Below, one piece after another: positions 17,308-26,027 of a stretch of DNA of 64,000 nucleotides. The position numbers and the translations under genes are program-made. Numbering within the stretch: the first letter of the stretch is position 1; every line of letters starts with the position of its first letter. The notes beneath the pieces are model-generated. The model was not told where the DNA came from and did no database searches. It was given only the letters and a program-made list of their open reading frames with translations. The DNA is from Candidatus Methylomirabilota bacterium (GTDB taxonomy: Bacteria > Methylomirabilota > Methylomirabilia > Methylomirabilales > 2-02-FULL-66-22): positions 113,986-177,985 of the forward strand of contig JACQVN010000009.1 of NCBI GenBank assembly GCA_016209735.1, given 5' to 3'.

Positions 17308-18108
17308 TCAGGAGGCCTTCGGCTTGACGAGGCCGAAACTGATGGCCTCGGAGCAGTTCTGGGTGAATGGCACCAGATCCAGGAGCCGGTCGATCAGGAG
17401 GATGAGTGCGAACAGGGCGGGGTGACGGTTGTATTTCGGCCCGCCGAACAGGAGCGCGCCCCGACGGGCGGCGGTGACCCAAAACCCCGCTTCCGCGGCG
17501 AGGCGCCGCCACTCCCGAAAGCCCTTGGTGGAGATGTGGACTTGGTCGTCCTCGATGGGACGGGGTGCGCCTCGATGTACGACTCTGGCGAGGGCCTTGA
17601 CCCAACTGCTCTCGTTCGGGGTGGTCAGAATGGCCATGCCTCCAGGTTTCACGACCCTGAACATCTCCGCCAGGCAGCGCTCGGGCCGCGGCAGGTGCTC
17701 GATGACGTCGCTGCAGAGCGCGATGTCAAAGCAGGAGTCGGGGAAAGCGAGCTCCTCGGCAGCGCACGTCACGTGCCGAATGTTGTCGTACGAAAGCGCC
17801 CCCGCGAGAGCGCGGGCGAGCCAGAGGTCAGTCCGGGAGACGTCGATCGCCGTGAAGGCGACTCTCTCCCGCACGGCCGGGATCGAGTTGAACAGGCAGA
17901 TGTGATACCCGTCTCCGCAGCCGACATCGAGCACGCGGGGGTCGGGACGATCGCGGAGCGCGCGCAGGAAGAGCTGCTCGATGTTCGAGACGCGCCGGTG
18001 CAGCTCATAGCTCTTGGTATAGTTGCCGAAGGCCCGCTGGAGGACGGCATGCTGGAACCGTGCCACGGTGGCATCCAGCACGGCGTCGCGCAGGTCACCG
18101 CCCGGCAT
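17308..18108 (-). CDS. Class I SAM-dependent methyltransferase
   Basis: About 266 aa from ATG 18106-18108 (MPGGDLRDAVLDATVARFQ), which overlaps the GT4 stop by 14 nt; the track's 333-aa version adds 67 residues read from the GT4 gene. RVLDVGCGDGYHICLF is motif I, AIDVSRTDLWLARAL the ribose-binding turn, DIALCSDVIEHLPRPERCLAEMFRVVKPGGMAILTTPNE motifs II-III. Probably glycan methylation; substrate unknown. Confidence 0.88.
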   Translation of the reverse strand: MPGGDLRDAVLDATVARFQHAVLQRAFGNYTKSYELHRRVSNIEQLFLRALRDRPDPRVLDVGCGDGYHICLFNSIPAVRERVAFTAIDVSRTDLWLARALAGALSYDNIRHVTCAAEELAFPDSCFDIALCSDVIEHLPRPERCLAEMFRVVKPGGMAILTTPNESSWVKALARVVHRGAPRPIEDDQVHISTKGFREWRRLAAEAGFWVTAARRGALLFGGPKYNRHPALFALILLIDRLLDLVPFTQNCSEAISFGLVKPKAS

Positions 18109-19357
18109 GGTTGCGCGCTCTCCCTGCGACCGGCGTGCCGGCGCCAACCTTGCCTTCGCCGAGGAGCTCGGCGTACACCGCCTCCCACCCGGCCCAGACC
18201 CGCTCCCTGCTGTACACACGCTCCACGGTGGCGCGGGCGTTCCTGCCAATCTGCCGCCCCGCTTCCGGATGCGCGAGCAGGAAGCACACCTTCTCCGCGA
18301 AGCTCGCATCGTCGTCCGCGATCAGCAGGTTCTCGCCGTCCTGGTACTCCAGCCCGTCGGCGCCCAGGGAAGTGGACACCACGGGTCGCGCGAGCGCCCA
18401 GGCCTCGAGGATCTTGGTCCGCATTCCGGCGCCCGTGAGGAGCGGAACGACGATCACGTCGGCCCGGAGGAGATACGGCGCGACCTCGTCCACCTCTCCG
18501 GTGACGATCACGCGCGGATCGGCGCAGGCCCGGACCTCCGCCGTCGGATTGCGGCCTACGACGTAGCATTTGAGTCCCGGGAACCGCGCCCTCACCAGCG
18601 GCAAAATGGATGCCGCCAGGCGAAGGACGGCCTCTGCATTCGGGGGATAGCTCATCGTCCCGCAAAACGCGATGCAGGGGGAGTCTGGGACGAGCGGCCG
18701 GGGAAGGAGCCGATCGGTGTCCACCAGCAGAGGAATCCGGTGGATTCGCAACGCCGGAGCCATGGCCCGGGCCTGGTCGTACTCGCTGCGCGTCAGCACC
18801 ACCGCGGCCGGGAAACCCGAGAGCACCCGGCGCTCAAACCGGCGCACCCACCGGCATTCGATGGCTGCGGCTAGCCTCTGTGCCACCGTAGATCGGTAGC
18901 AGGCAATGCGGGCGAAGTAGGCGGTCAGCAGGTTGTGCAGCACGAGCAGGGATGGCGGATCCTGCGGAAGGTCGGCGATGAGGGGCCCGGCGATCACGTC
19001 CTCGACCTGGATCAGGTCGAAGCGTTCGCGCTCGGCGAGCGCGCACACGAGGGGCCGCAGCGCCCCAACAATGTCCGTGATGCGGGCGAGGACGCTGAGC
19101 CTGCCGAGCAGGATGCCCCACGCCTGGGTGATGCGCGACGCAGGAGAGCGGCGGGGCGGGACCGCCGGCGCGAGGGCCGCGGAGACGCCAAGCGCCTCGA
19201 GGATCTCCCGGCGCTGATGGGGATCGGCAAAGGTCACCACGCTGACGTCCGCGCAGCGCGACAGGGACTCCAGCCGGTTCTGGAGCCATGCGGATGATCC
19301 GCTGGGTCCGAGAACGAAGGGGTTGTAGGGAGAGACCATGAGGATTCGGGGCTTCAT
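18095..19357 (-). CDS. Glycosyltransferase family 4
   Basis: About 420 aa from ATG 19355-19357 (MKPRILMVSPYNPFVLGPSGSSAWLQNRLESL), forming an ATGA overlap with the GT2 stop. PSLLVLHNLLTAYFAR and AVVLTRSEYDQARAM are in the acceptor domain; CIAFCGTMSYPPNAEAVL, CYVVGRNPTAEVRACADPRVIVTGEVDEVAPYL and VPLLTGAGMRTKILEAWALARPVVST mark the donor domain. The last motif places it near the GT4 enzymes known in exopolysaccharide loci as the sugar-transferring TIGR03087-like group, a family guess only. Confidence 0.88.
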   Translation of the reverse strand: MKPRILMVSPYNPFVLGPSGSSAWLQNRLESLSRCADVSVVTFADPHQRREILEALGVSAALAPAVPPRRSPASRITQAWGILLGRLSVLARITDIVGALRPLVCALAERERFDLIQVEDVIAGPLIADLPQDPPSLLVLHNLLTAYFARIACYRSTVAQRLAAAIECRWVRRFERRVLSGFPAAVVLTRSEYDQARAMAPALRIHRIPLLVDTDRLLPRPLVPDSPCIAFCGTMSYPPNAEAVLRLAASILPLVRARFPGLKCYVVGRNPTAEVRACADPRVIVTGEVDEVAPYLLRADVIVVPLLTGAGMRTKILEAWALARPVVSTSLGADGLEYQDGENLLIADDDASFAEKVCFLLAHPEAGRQIGRNARATVERVYSRERVWAGWEAVYAELLGEGKVGAGTPVAGRARNHAGR

Positions 19358-20388
19358 TCTCCCCCCTCGACATGGGCGACCCTGCGGTAGAGCGTCTTGA
19401 GCCGGCGTGTCACGTCGGCCGGCAAGAGGAGACATGCCAGGAGCCTCCACGCCAGGCTCCAGTTCCGGAGGTGCCAGGGAGCCAGCTTGACCGCTTCCAG
19501 GAGTCGGCGCGCGGCGCAGGGGTAGTCGGCCGTGCCATAGGAGACCTCGGAGAGGTAGAGAGCGGTGGAGTGGGCGACCCGGCGAACGTTCCGAGGGGTC
19601 CGGGGAAGGAGGCGTTCGAGCAGACTGTCCAGTTCCGGATCGGCGAGCCTATCCAGGCTGTCGCATCCGAGGCGCTGTCGCTCCTGCGCGAGGTACCGGA
19701 CCAGCAAGGCGGCCCGGAGCTGATCGAAGCGTCTGGCGAGCGTGATGCCCGTGGGGGTCACCCGCACCTGGTGCAAGGAGCGCGGAATGTTGGAGAGCCG
19801 GAACCGCTCAGAGATCCGGAACCACAGGTCATAGTCCTCGGCGGGGCCGATGCGCTCGCGATAGCCGCCGACGGCGTCGATGCACGCTCGGCGGAACATG
19901 ACCAGCGAGTGACACATCGGGCAGTCAGACCAGAGCGCCCGCCGGATCTCTTCGTGATGGGTCGGATAGGTGTATCGCTTAACGGTCCTGCCGCCATCGT
20001 CGATGTTCTCGTAATAGGCGCCAAGAAGTCCGACCTCCGGATGGCCGTCGAGAAACTCCACCTGCGTCCGCAGCCTCTCGGGGTCGGAGACGTCGTTGCC
20101 GTCCATGCGTGCCAGATACCGGGCGGAGGCCAGGGAGAGGCACCGGTTGAGGGAGGGGCTCAATCCAGCGTTGGGCTGCGAGAAGACGCGGATGCGCGGG
20201 TCGGCATAGGACCGAAGGATGTCCGGCGTGCCGTCGGTCGAACCGTCATCCAGAATGATGAACTCAAAATCGGTGAACGTCTGGCGCAGAATGCTGTCCA
20301 CGGCCTGCCGGACGTACCGCTCCTCGTTGTAGACCGGCATGATGACGCTCACCCTCGGCCTATTGCCCTGCCCGTCCGGACCGATCAT
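19354..20388 (-). CDS. Glycosyltransferase family 2
   Basis: About 344 aa, GT-A fold. VSVIMPVYNEERYVRQAVDSILRQTFTDFEFIILDDGSTDGT and ARMDGNDVSDPERL (DxD-like) are clear; CHSLVMFRRACIDAVGGYRERIGPAEDYDLWFRI is the usual catalytic segment with ED. I prefer the ATG at 20386-20388 because it overlaps the upstream stop as ATGA; the track start (20415) is nine codons longer and also possible. A helical tail of about 100 residues follows the domain. Confidence 0.9.
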   Translation of the reverse strand: MIGPDGQGNRPRVSVIMPVYNEERYVRQAVDSILRQTFTDFEFIILDDGSTDGTPDILRSYADPRIRVFSQPNAGLSPSLNRCLSLASARYLARMDGNDVSDPERLRTQVEFLDGHPEVGLLGAYYENIDDGGRTVKRYTYPTHHEEIRRALWSDCPMCHSLVMFRRACIDAVGGYRERIGPAEDYDLWFRISERFRLSNIPRSLHQVRVTPTGITLARRFDQLRAALLVRYLAQERQRLGCDSLDRLADPELDSLLERLLPRTPRNVRRVAHSTALYLSEVSYGTADYPCAARRLLEAVKLAPWHLRNWSLAWRLLACLLLPADVTRRLKTLYRRVAHVEGGE

Positions 20389-21614
20389 GGCTCGTCCGCT
20401 GTCTTCAGCGAGCATCGGCCCCGTGCGGCGAACGCCTGCTGCGCACGCCGGTACAGCGCTACCCGTCGCGCGGCGATCCGATCGGGATCCAGGTGGGTCC
20501 GCACCGCTGAATACCCAGCTTGTCCGACATCATGCGCATGGTTCGCGTCTCGGAGAAAAGGTCGCAGGGACTCGGCCAGCGCTTCGGCATTGTCGGACGG
20601 CACGACCCGGCCACCGCCCGCCTCCCGGACGAACTCGGCCACACCGGTCTGCTCGGTAACGACAACGGGCCTCCCAGCGGCCATGGCCTCGACGGCCACC
20701 ATGCCATAGCTGTCGAACCAAGACGGCAGGGCGAGCACGCGTGCGCTCGCCAACACCCCTCGGAGTTCATGGCGGGGCATCTGCTCGACGTGAACACAGC
20801 CACTCGCGCTATCCCTGGCAAGACCTTTGATCCAGTCGGCGTAAGATGTGTCTCCGTAACGACCCCCGCATCGGCCCACGAACATCGCTCGCGCGTCGGG
20901 TATGTCGGCACGCAGTATCCGGATCGCGCTTGCCAGCACTTCGGGCGCCTTGCGCCGCTCGAGGCGGCCGAGGTAGAGCACCGTTGGGTTCGTATTCAAC
21001 ACGTCCGGCACATCCTGCCAGCGTATCCAGTCCACGGCGTAGGGAATGACTTCCACCGTTCGCGCCTTCAGCCATCCGATGTCGCCCAAGGCGGAGACGA
21101 GCAGTTGTGAAGACGAAGAGATGACATGGGCACGCCGCACCGACAGACGTTCCAAAAAGGTTGCGATACGGCTGTCCCGATCGAGCCGCAATCCGTTGTG
21201 CTGTTGGATCAACGGGAGTGGCGTGTGCAACTGGGCCACCAGGGGCACCGGGCGGGCGAGGGCAAAGACCCAACCTTCCGCGCCCCAGTCCGGATACTCG
21301 ATGACGTCGAACTTGGCCTGCAACCGATGGAACTCGATAAACGCGGAGAGGCCGGCGCGAATTCGCGCGGTAGTATGCGGCGCTCTCAAACGACCCAGCC
21401 CGCGCACGCGGGTTTGGCCGCGACGGTGGATGGTCACGCCGTGGTCGACGTAGTCTCGGGACGCCTGGCCGTGGACTGCCGACAGGACGTGCACGTCGTG
21501 GCCCAGTGCGGCGAGGGCCGGTGCGATGGAAACCAGATAGGATCCTATGCCCCCGCCGCCGGTCTCTGGCGGGTACTCCATGGAGATGAAGAGAATCTTC
21601 AGTCGGTCGCCCAT
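20385..21614 (-). CDS. Glycosyltransferase family 4
   Basis: About 409 aa from ATG 21612-21614 (MGDRLKILFISMEYPPETGGGGIGSYL), 10 nt after the wzt stop; the extra 28 residues of the track ORF read out of the wzt 3' end. FDVIEYPDWGAEGWVFALA and HVISSSSQLLVSAL in the acceptor domain, VLYLGRLERRKAPEVLASAI, AMFVGRCGG and VLALPSWFDSYGMVAVEAMAAGRPVVVTEQTGVAEFV in the donor domain. Confidence 0.92.
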   Translation of the reverse strand: MGDRLKILFISMEYPPETGGGGIGSYLVSIAPALAALGHDVHVLSAVHGQASRDYVDHGVTIHRRGQTRVRGLGRLRAPHTTARIRAGLSAFIEFHRLQAKFDVIEYPDWGAEGWVFALARPVPLVAQLHTPLPLIQQHNGLRLDRDSRIATFLERLSVRRAHVISSSSQLLVSALGDIGWLKARTVEVIPYAVDWIRWQDVPDVLNTNPTVLYLGRLERRKAPEVLASAIRILRADIPDARAMFVGRCGGRYGDTSYADWIKGLARDSASGCVHVEQMPRHELRGVLASARVLALPSWFDSYGMVAVEAMAAGRPVVVTEQTGVAEFVREAGGGRVVPSDNAEALAESLRPFLRDANHAHDVGQAGYSAVRTHLDPDRIAARRVALYRRAQQAFAARGRCSLKTADEP

Positions 21615-21624
21615 GCGTGGCGAT

Positions 21625-22920
21625 TCACTCGGATTGGCCGACGCGCCAGTGCGCCCTGTTCCAGAACAGTCCGTACTTGTGTACGGTGCTCGCCGCATCC
21701 GTTACCGAGAAGGGGAGCCGCTGCTGGGCGAGGAGGTTGTCTTCCCCTTCCGCCGAGCAGATGGCCCCCCACAGTAAGTATTCGCCGGGGAGGAGCATGA
21801 GGTGCGGGATGCTCGCCTCACACGCAATTCGCTTGCCCGGCGGCACGGCGTGCAGGTCGCTGTAAACGGTGAAATAGGGCAGTCCGTCGGAGCTGGTGAC
21901 GCGGATGAGGAACTTCACTGCCGGGTGGTGAGGGCACTCCCCCGCCATCTCCACGCGAAGGCCGGCATCCGGGGAGGCCTCTTTCTCGGACAGCCAGCCT
22001 CTTTCCCGGTGGACGCGAAAGACGTCGAGTCGCGTCTCCCCCGGCGGCGGCGGGTCGTCCCGTTGCGAGCGGGTGTCCAGGAGGGCCGCCACCCTGTGCT
22101 GGTATGTCTGGATGACGTGGAGGGGACTGCCGTCCGCGACGGCCTCGCCCTTCTCGAGGCAGATGGCGCGCACGCAGGCGGTCTGCACGAGCCACATGTT
22201 GTGGGTCACGAGTAAGACCGTCATCCCTTGATTCTGCAACTCGCGAATTCGATTGATCGACTTCGTCCAGAAGGGCGCGTCTCCGACCGCCAGGACTTCA
22301 TCCACCAGCAGGACGCTCGGCTCCAGGTGGGCAGCGACTGCAAAACCCAATCGGACGTACATGCCGCTGGAGTAGTGTTTCACCGGCGTATCGATGAACT
22401 CTTCGATTTCGGCGAATGCCACGATCTCGTCGAATTTTCGGTCGATTTCTGCTCGACTCATGCCGAGGATCGCACCGTTCAGATAGGTGTTCTCCCGGCC
22501 GGTCAGCTCCGGATGGAATCCGGTGCCAACCTCGAGGAGGCTCCCGACCCGGCCGTAGATCTCGGCTCGTCCCCGCGTCGGCCGCGTGACGCGCGAGAGG
22601 AGCTTGAGCAGCGTGCTCTTCCCCGCGCCATTGCGGCCGATGATGCCGACCACCTCGCCGGACTTGATTTCGAAGGAGAGGTCCTTGAGGGCCCAGATGT
22701 AGCCATCGGTAGACGGCTGACCGGAGACCGAGGACCGGGGACCGGGGGCGGAGGATGGGGGCTCGGTCTTCCGTCCCCTGTCTCCCGTCCGTTGGAGGCG
22801 GCGGAAGGGGGCGGTGAAGGCACTCGTCAGGGACTCGCGGAGGGTCTTGTAGCCGGCTTGCCGGGCGCCAATCCGATACCGCTTGGAGAGGTTCTCGACG
22901 CGGATGGCGAGGTTATTCAT
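21625..22920 (-). CDS. wzt: Polysaccharide ABC exporter ATPase with Wzt C-terminal domain
   Basis: 431 aa. ATP-binding subunit that with Wzm exports an undecaprenyl-linked polysaccharide. VVGIIGRNGAGKSTLLKLLS is the Walker A, YSSGMYVRLGFAVAAHLEPSVLLVDEVLAVGD the signature and Walker B, VLLVTHNM the H-loop. Residues about 280-431 form the extra Wzt carbohydrate-binding-type domain, which reads the modified chain end in O9a-like systems. Odd feature: between the N-terminal helix and the Walker A strand there is a segment, RTGDRGRKTEPPSSAPGPRSSVSGQ, encoded by a heptamer repeat array (see 22735..22800) and absent from a normal Wzt. It keeps the frame, so the protein is probably still made. Confidence 0.93.
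   Translation of the reverse strand: MNNLAIRVENLSKRYRIGARQAGYKTLRESLTSAFTAPFRRLQRTGDRGRKTEPPSSAPGPRSSVSGQPSTDGYIWALKDLSFEIKSGEVVGIIGRNGAGKSTLLKLLSRVTRPTRGRAEIYGRVGSLLEVGTGFHPELTGRENTYLNGAILGMSRAEIDRKFDEIVAFAEIEEFIDTPVKHYSSGMYVRLGFAVAAHLEPSVLLVDEVLAVGDAPFWTKSINRIRELQNQGMTVLLVTHNMWLVQTACVRAICLEKGEAVADGSPLHVIQTYQHRVAALLDTRSQRDDPPPPGETRLDVFRVHRERGWLSEKEASPDAGLRVEMAGECPHHPAVKFLIRVTSSDGLPYFTVYSDLHAVPPGKRIACEASIPHLMLLPGEYLLWGAICSAEGEDNLLAQQRLPFSVTDAASTVHKYGLFWNRAHWRVGQSE
22735..22800. repeat. Heptamer array inserted in frame inside wzt
   Basis: Plus strand GACCGAG GACCGGG GACCGGG followed after a short centre by CGGTCTT CCGTCCC CTGTCTC CCGTCCG: tandem 7-mers then their reverse complements. The same family is intergenic at 22930-22975, 23425-23522 and 50012-50070. 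In wzt it encodes a low-complexity linker. Confidence 0.85.
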
Positions 22921-22929
22921 GCGGCATGG

Positions 22930-22975
22930 CCGACAGGGGACTGGAGACAGGAGACCGGGGACGGGAGATTCGCCA
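22930..22975. repeat. Heptamer array (GGAGACC type) downstream of four-helix gene
   Basis: GGACTGG AGACAGG AGACCGG GGACGGG in tandem with period 7. It lies between the S23-family stop and the wzt start. Confidence 0.8.
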
Positions 22976-22994
22976 TACTATGTTGCTCCTGCAC

Positions 22995-23396
22995 CTATTG
23001 CAGACTCTTTCGAAAGGCCTGCAACTTGACGAAGACCTTATGACCGAGTTGTCGAACGCCGATCAGTGCGTGCTGCGGTAAATACTGGCGGCGTTCAATC
23101 AAGTCCAAGCACGCGACAGACTCAAGGAAAGACCTGATCGAAAAGGACAGAAAGCGTAGTTGCTCTGGATTGCTTTGCCCGGTGGATCCCTCGGCGATAT
23201 TCAGAACAATAGAAATTGCAGCACCTTCAATCTGTGCCTTAAGATTAAACCTCTCGGCTTCTGGGAGCTTCCTGGCAAGAGTATACAGGAGATCAACGTA
23301 GTCGAGGGCGAGCCTGTAGACCTCCAATTTCTGAAACTTGTAGAGCGGTATTGGTATGGCTTCATCACCAGTCTTCGCGCTCTTCTCTGCTATCAT
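22995..23396 (-). CDS. Four-helix bundle protein (S23 / 23S rRNA intervening-sequence family)
   Basis: 133 aa from ATG 23394-23396, with a strong AGGAGG ribosome site six bases upstream. It has KFQKLEVYRLALDYVDLLYTLARKLPEAERFNLKAQIEGAAISIVLNIAEGS then NPEQLRFLSFSIRSFLESVACLDLIERRQYL, the standard helix pattern (FxxLxVYxxA; lxxQlrrAaxSi..NIAEG; flxxa.gSl.Ele) of the S23 family. Function in bacteria unknown; the related Avd protein acts in diversity-generating retroelements, but no reverse transcriptase or variable repeat is visible here. It sits between wzm and wzt, where no such gene is expected, and has heptamer arrays on both sides. Confidence 0.9.
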   Translation of the reverse strand: MIAEKSAKTGDEAIPIPLYKFQKLEVYRLALDYVDLLYTLARKLPEAERFNLKAQIEGAAISIVLNIAEGSTGQSNPEQLRFLSFSIRSFLESVACLDLIERRQYLPQHALIGVRQLGHKVFVKLQAFRKSLQ

Positions 23397-23424
23397 TACA
23401 ACCTCCTGCCGCGGATTGAAGCCC

Positions 23425-23522
23425 GGGGACTGGGGGTTGGATGGAGGACCGAGGACCGAGGACCGGAGACCGCCGGTCTCCCGTCCTCCCCTCCGTCTCC
23501 TGTCGCCCGTCTTCCGTCCGGT
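23425..23522. repeat. Palindromic heptamer array (GGACCGA) upstream of four-helix gene
   Basis: GGACCGA GGACCGA GGACCGG AGACCGC then CGGTCTC CCGTCCT ... CCGTCTT CCGTCCG, tandem 7-mers meeting their reverse complements near 23475. It begins within 30 bp of the four-helix gene ribosome site and ends at the wzm stop. Confidence 0.88.
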
Positions 23523-23526
23523 ATAC

Positions 23527-24366
23527 TCAGACGACATCCGCGAACGTCTGCTCCATTCGGTTGAAATACCACAAGCCGCCAAGCAGGAGGACAAGGACGG
23601 CAAGGATGGAGACGGCGAGCTGGGGGCCTGGAGAGCTGGCTCCGCCCAGCAAAGCCCATCGGAATCCTTCGACAACACCCGCCATGGGATTCAGGCCGTA
23701 AAGGCTGCGCCACGGTTCGGGCAGGAGGCTGCTCGGATACGCGACTGGCGTCGCGAATAGCCAGAGCTGGGTCAGAAAGGGAATGGTGTAGCGAACGTCG
23801 CGGTATTGGACGTTGAGCGCCGAAAGCCAGATCCCTACCGCGAGGGCTGTCGCCAGGGCCAGGCCGATGAAAAAAGGGAGAAGGAAGCCAGCGGGGCCGG
23901 GTACAAGCCCGTAGTATGCCATCAGGGCAAGGAGAACGGCAAAGGCGACAGCGAAATCCACCAGCCCGACAAAGAGCGGAGCGATAGGAACGATGAGTCG
24001 CGGGAAGTACACCTTTGTGAGGAGTTGCTGATTGTTCACCAGACTGTTGCTGGACTCCCCCAGGGCATGCGCAAAGAGGGACCAAGGAAGGAGCCCGCAA
24101 TAGGCAAAGACTGGATATGAGATGCCATCCGACGGGATCTTTGCCAGATAGCCGAAGAAGATGGAGAAGACGATCATGGTTAGGAAGGGTTGAAGGACGG
24201 CCCAGGCTGCTCCCAGAACGGTCTGTTTGTAGCGGACTTTGAAATCCCGCCAGGCAAGGAAGTAGAGCAGATCGCGGTACGCCCAGAGGTCGCGGAATTG
24301 CCCTGCAACGCGATTCTCTCCTGCCTCGATGACCAGGAGGGGCCGTGCCTCGTCCGGGATACTCAT
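23527..24366 (-). CDS. wzm: Polysaccharide ABC exporter permease
   Basis: 279 aa, six-helix ABC-2 type permease that forms the inner-membrane pore for Wzt. YRDLLYFLAWRDFKVRYKQTVLGAAWAVLQPFLTMIVFSIFFGYLAK is the family N-terminus, GLLPWSLFAHALGESSNSLVNNQQLLTKVYFPRLIVP the central conserved block, and LNVQYRDVRYTIPFLTQLWLFATPVAYP the C-terminal one. ATGA overlap with the polymerase/ligase stop. It is separated from wzt by the four-helix-bundle gene and two repeat arrays. Confidence 0.94.
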   Translation of the reverse strand: MSIPDEARPLLVIEAGENRVAGQFRDLWAYRDLLYFLAWRDFKVRYKQTVLGAAWAVLQPFLTMIVFSIFFGYLAKIPSDGISYPVFAYCGLLPWSLFAHALGESSNSLVNNQQLLTKVYFPRLIVPIAPLFVGLVDFAVAFAVLLALMAYYGLVPGPAGFLLPFFIGLALATALAVGIWLSALNVQYRDVRYTIPFLTQLWLFATPVAYPSSLLPEPWRSLYGLNPMAGVVEGFRWALLGGASSPGPQLAVSILAVLVLLLGGLWYFNRMEQTFADVV

Positions 24367-25847
24367 GGCGATCCGCGCATGTCCGAGCGAGGCTGGCTTG
24401 GCGGCGTCGGTCGCCGGGACTCCAGATAGCCCCGAGAGGGCGTGGTGGTCGTCGAGGCGGCCTCGCCTGGCGACTCCACGAGGGACGGGAGGATGACAAC
24501 GATTCCCGTCAAGAACCAGAACGGCTCCATGATGCGGACAATGATGAACGTGTTCGCGCCTATGGCGTGTACCAACAAGGCCACGAGGCCGGCCGGATAC
24601 CCCAAAGCAAGGCCCTCATACGGCGTTCCGGACACGCGTTTGTAGGTGTTCCGGGCAGTCCGAAAAATGGACCAAACGAGCCAGAGGAAGGCGCAAAAAC
24701 CGACGAGCCCGGACTCGACCAGGACGCGGACATACTGGGCGTCCATGAAGGTAAAACCGGTGACACCATAGCCGAGGAACGGTCGCTGCGTCCACGCCAC
24801 AAGGCCAAATTCGAAGCTCTCGAAACGGGCGCTGGTGGAAGTATCGAACCGCGCGCCGCCCAGGCGGTATTCGCCGCGGTCGAACTTCTCCTGCAACGTG
24901 TACCGGTATCTCTTGAGGACTGCGTCCGGCAGCAGGATAGGTCCGAAGGCCACACCCAGGGCGAGAGGGACGATAAGCAAAAATCGTCGGCGACTCAGGA
25001 GGATCAGCGTGAAAAGCATGGGAAGAGCCGCCAGCCAGGAGGATCGGGAGAGGGTGAAGAGCAGGGGGATTCCCGTCAGGCCGGCAAAGGTAAACCCCCC
25101 TATCCGGGCGGGGAGGCTGTTCACGGTGAGGGTCAGCCCCAAGATCAGGGCCAACATGAACACCAGGTAGCCGCCCAGGGTATTCGGCTCGCCGTATTTT
25201 CCCTCGAAGGGGGCACTGACGCGCTCTCCCGATGGAATCTGGCCGATGCCGATGAGGGAAACGACGGCGCAGGTCACGAAAGCGGTGGTGATCAGGCGGA
25301 GGAGCTGCCGCTCGTCGCGAATGTGATTGACGGCAATGAAGTACACCACGAAGTACTCGATATATTTCAGCAGGAAGAAAAAGCCCCGGAGTGGGCGGAC
25401 GTTCCCGAAGAAGATGCCGAACAGCGTGGCGACGAGAAGCGAGGCGATGTAGGTGAAGATGGCGGGGTTGAGCGCTGTTCGCCGGATGAGGCCCAACTCC
25501 TTGAAGATTGCCGTGCGGGCGATCCAGGCCAGGGTGACCGCAGACAGGATCAGGTCCTCGATGCGGAGGACGAGCAGGTCGCCCTTGGTGTCCGGCTTCC
25601 CGATCGACACGCCGCCCATTCCCCCGACGACAATCTCCGGTGAGAGCAACATGGAGAGGAGGATGATATGCAGCCCCAGTTCCGCGTTGAGGAAGGCAGC
25701 GAAGATGACGCTTGCGAGCAGAGTGGCCCCCAGGCTGAGACCGGCCGAGGTCTGGGTGACTAAGAGGCCGCCGCCGGCAGCCAGCACCAGCACGAATGCA
25801 ACAAGCGGAACCGGTCCCAGTGCGGATTGGTATTTTTCTGTCGACAT
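24363..25847 (-). CDS. O-antigen ligase/polymerase (WaaL/Wzy-like)
   Basis: 494 aa with about a dozen membrane segments. The long periplasmic loop and the LLFTLSRSSWLAALPMLF helix match the Wzy_C domain; ARFESFEFGLVAWTQRPFLGYGVTGF with its RxxxxxxxxxxxPxxGxG pattern is the conserved catalytic loop. It joins polysaccharide to lipid A core or polymerises repeats. With a Wzm/Wzt export pair the ligase role is more likely. The 5' end lies near octamer repeats. Confidence 0.85.
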   Translation of the reverse strand: MSTEKYQSALGPVPLVAFVLVLAAGGGLLVTQTSAGLSLGATLLASVIFAAFLNAELGLHIILLSMLLSPEIVVGGMGGVSIGKPDTKGDLLVLRIEDLILSAVTLAWIARTAIFKELGLIRRTALNPAIFTYIASLLVATLFGIFFGNVRPLRGFFFLLKYIEYFVVYFIAVNHIRDERQLLRLITTAFVTCAVVSLIGIGQIPSGERVSAPFEGKYGEPNTLGGYLVFMLALILGLTLTVNSLPARIGGFTFAGLTGIPLLFTLSRSSWLAALPMLFTLILLSRRRFLLIVPLALGVAFGPILLPDAVLKRYRYTLQEKFDRGEYRLGGARFDTSTSARFESFEFGLVAWTQRPFLGYGVTGFTFMDAQYVRVLVESGLVGFCAFLWLVWSIFRTARNTYKRVSGTPYEGLALGYPAGLVALLVHAIGANTFIIVRIMEPFWFLTGIVVILPSLVESPGEAASTTTTPSRGYLESRRPTPPSQPRSDMRGSP

Positions 25848-25854
25848 GCTTTCA

Positions 25855-25962
25855 GTCAGCCAATTGGCGGTTGACGTGTCGGCTTATCGATTGGGCAACT
25901 CGGCAGCGCGGCGACGTGGCAACTGGGCAATCATGCGACTTGGCAGGCAGACCCTCTGGCAA
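25855..25962. repeat. Period-8 array (GGCAACTG-like)
   Basis: Between the ligase start and the protease stop, units GGCAACTC, GGCAGCGC, GGCGACGT, GGCAACTG, GGCAATCA, TGCGACTT, GGCAGGCA follow each other every 8 nt, degenerate but in register. Confidence 0.7.
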
Positions 25963-26027
25963 GCCGGCGACGGGGCAGTGGCACTCCGGGGCCGTGCGGA
26001 CCATCAGCCTTCCGCTTTGCGGCATCA

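Noticed and set aside
22995-23396. Diversity-generating retroelement (Avd-like protein)
   Set aside because: Protein fold family fits loosely, but no reverse transcriptase, template or variable repeat is visible.
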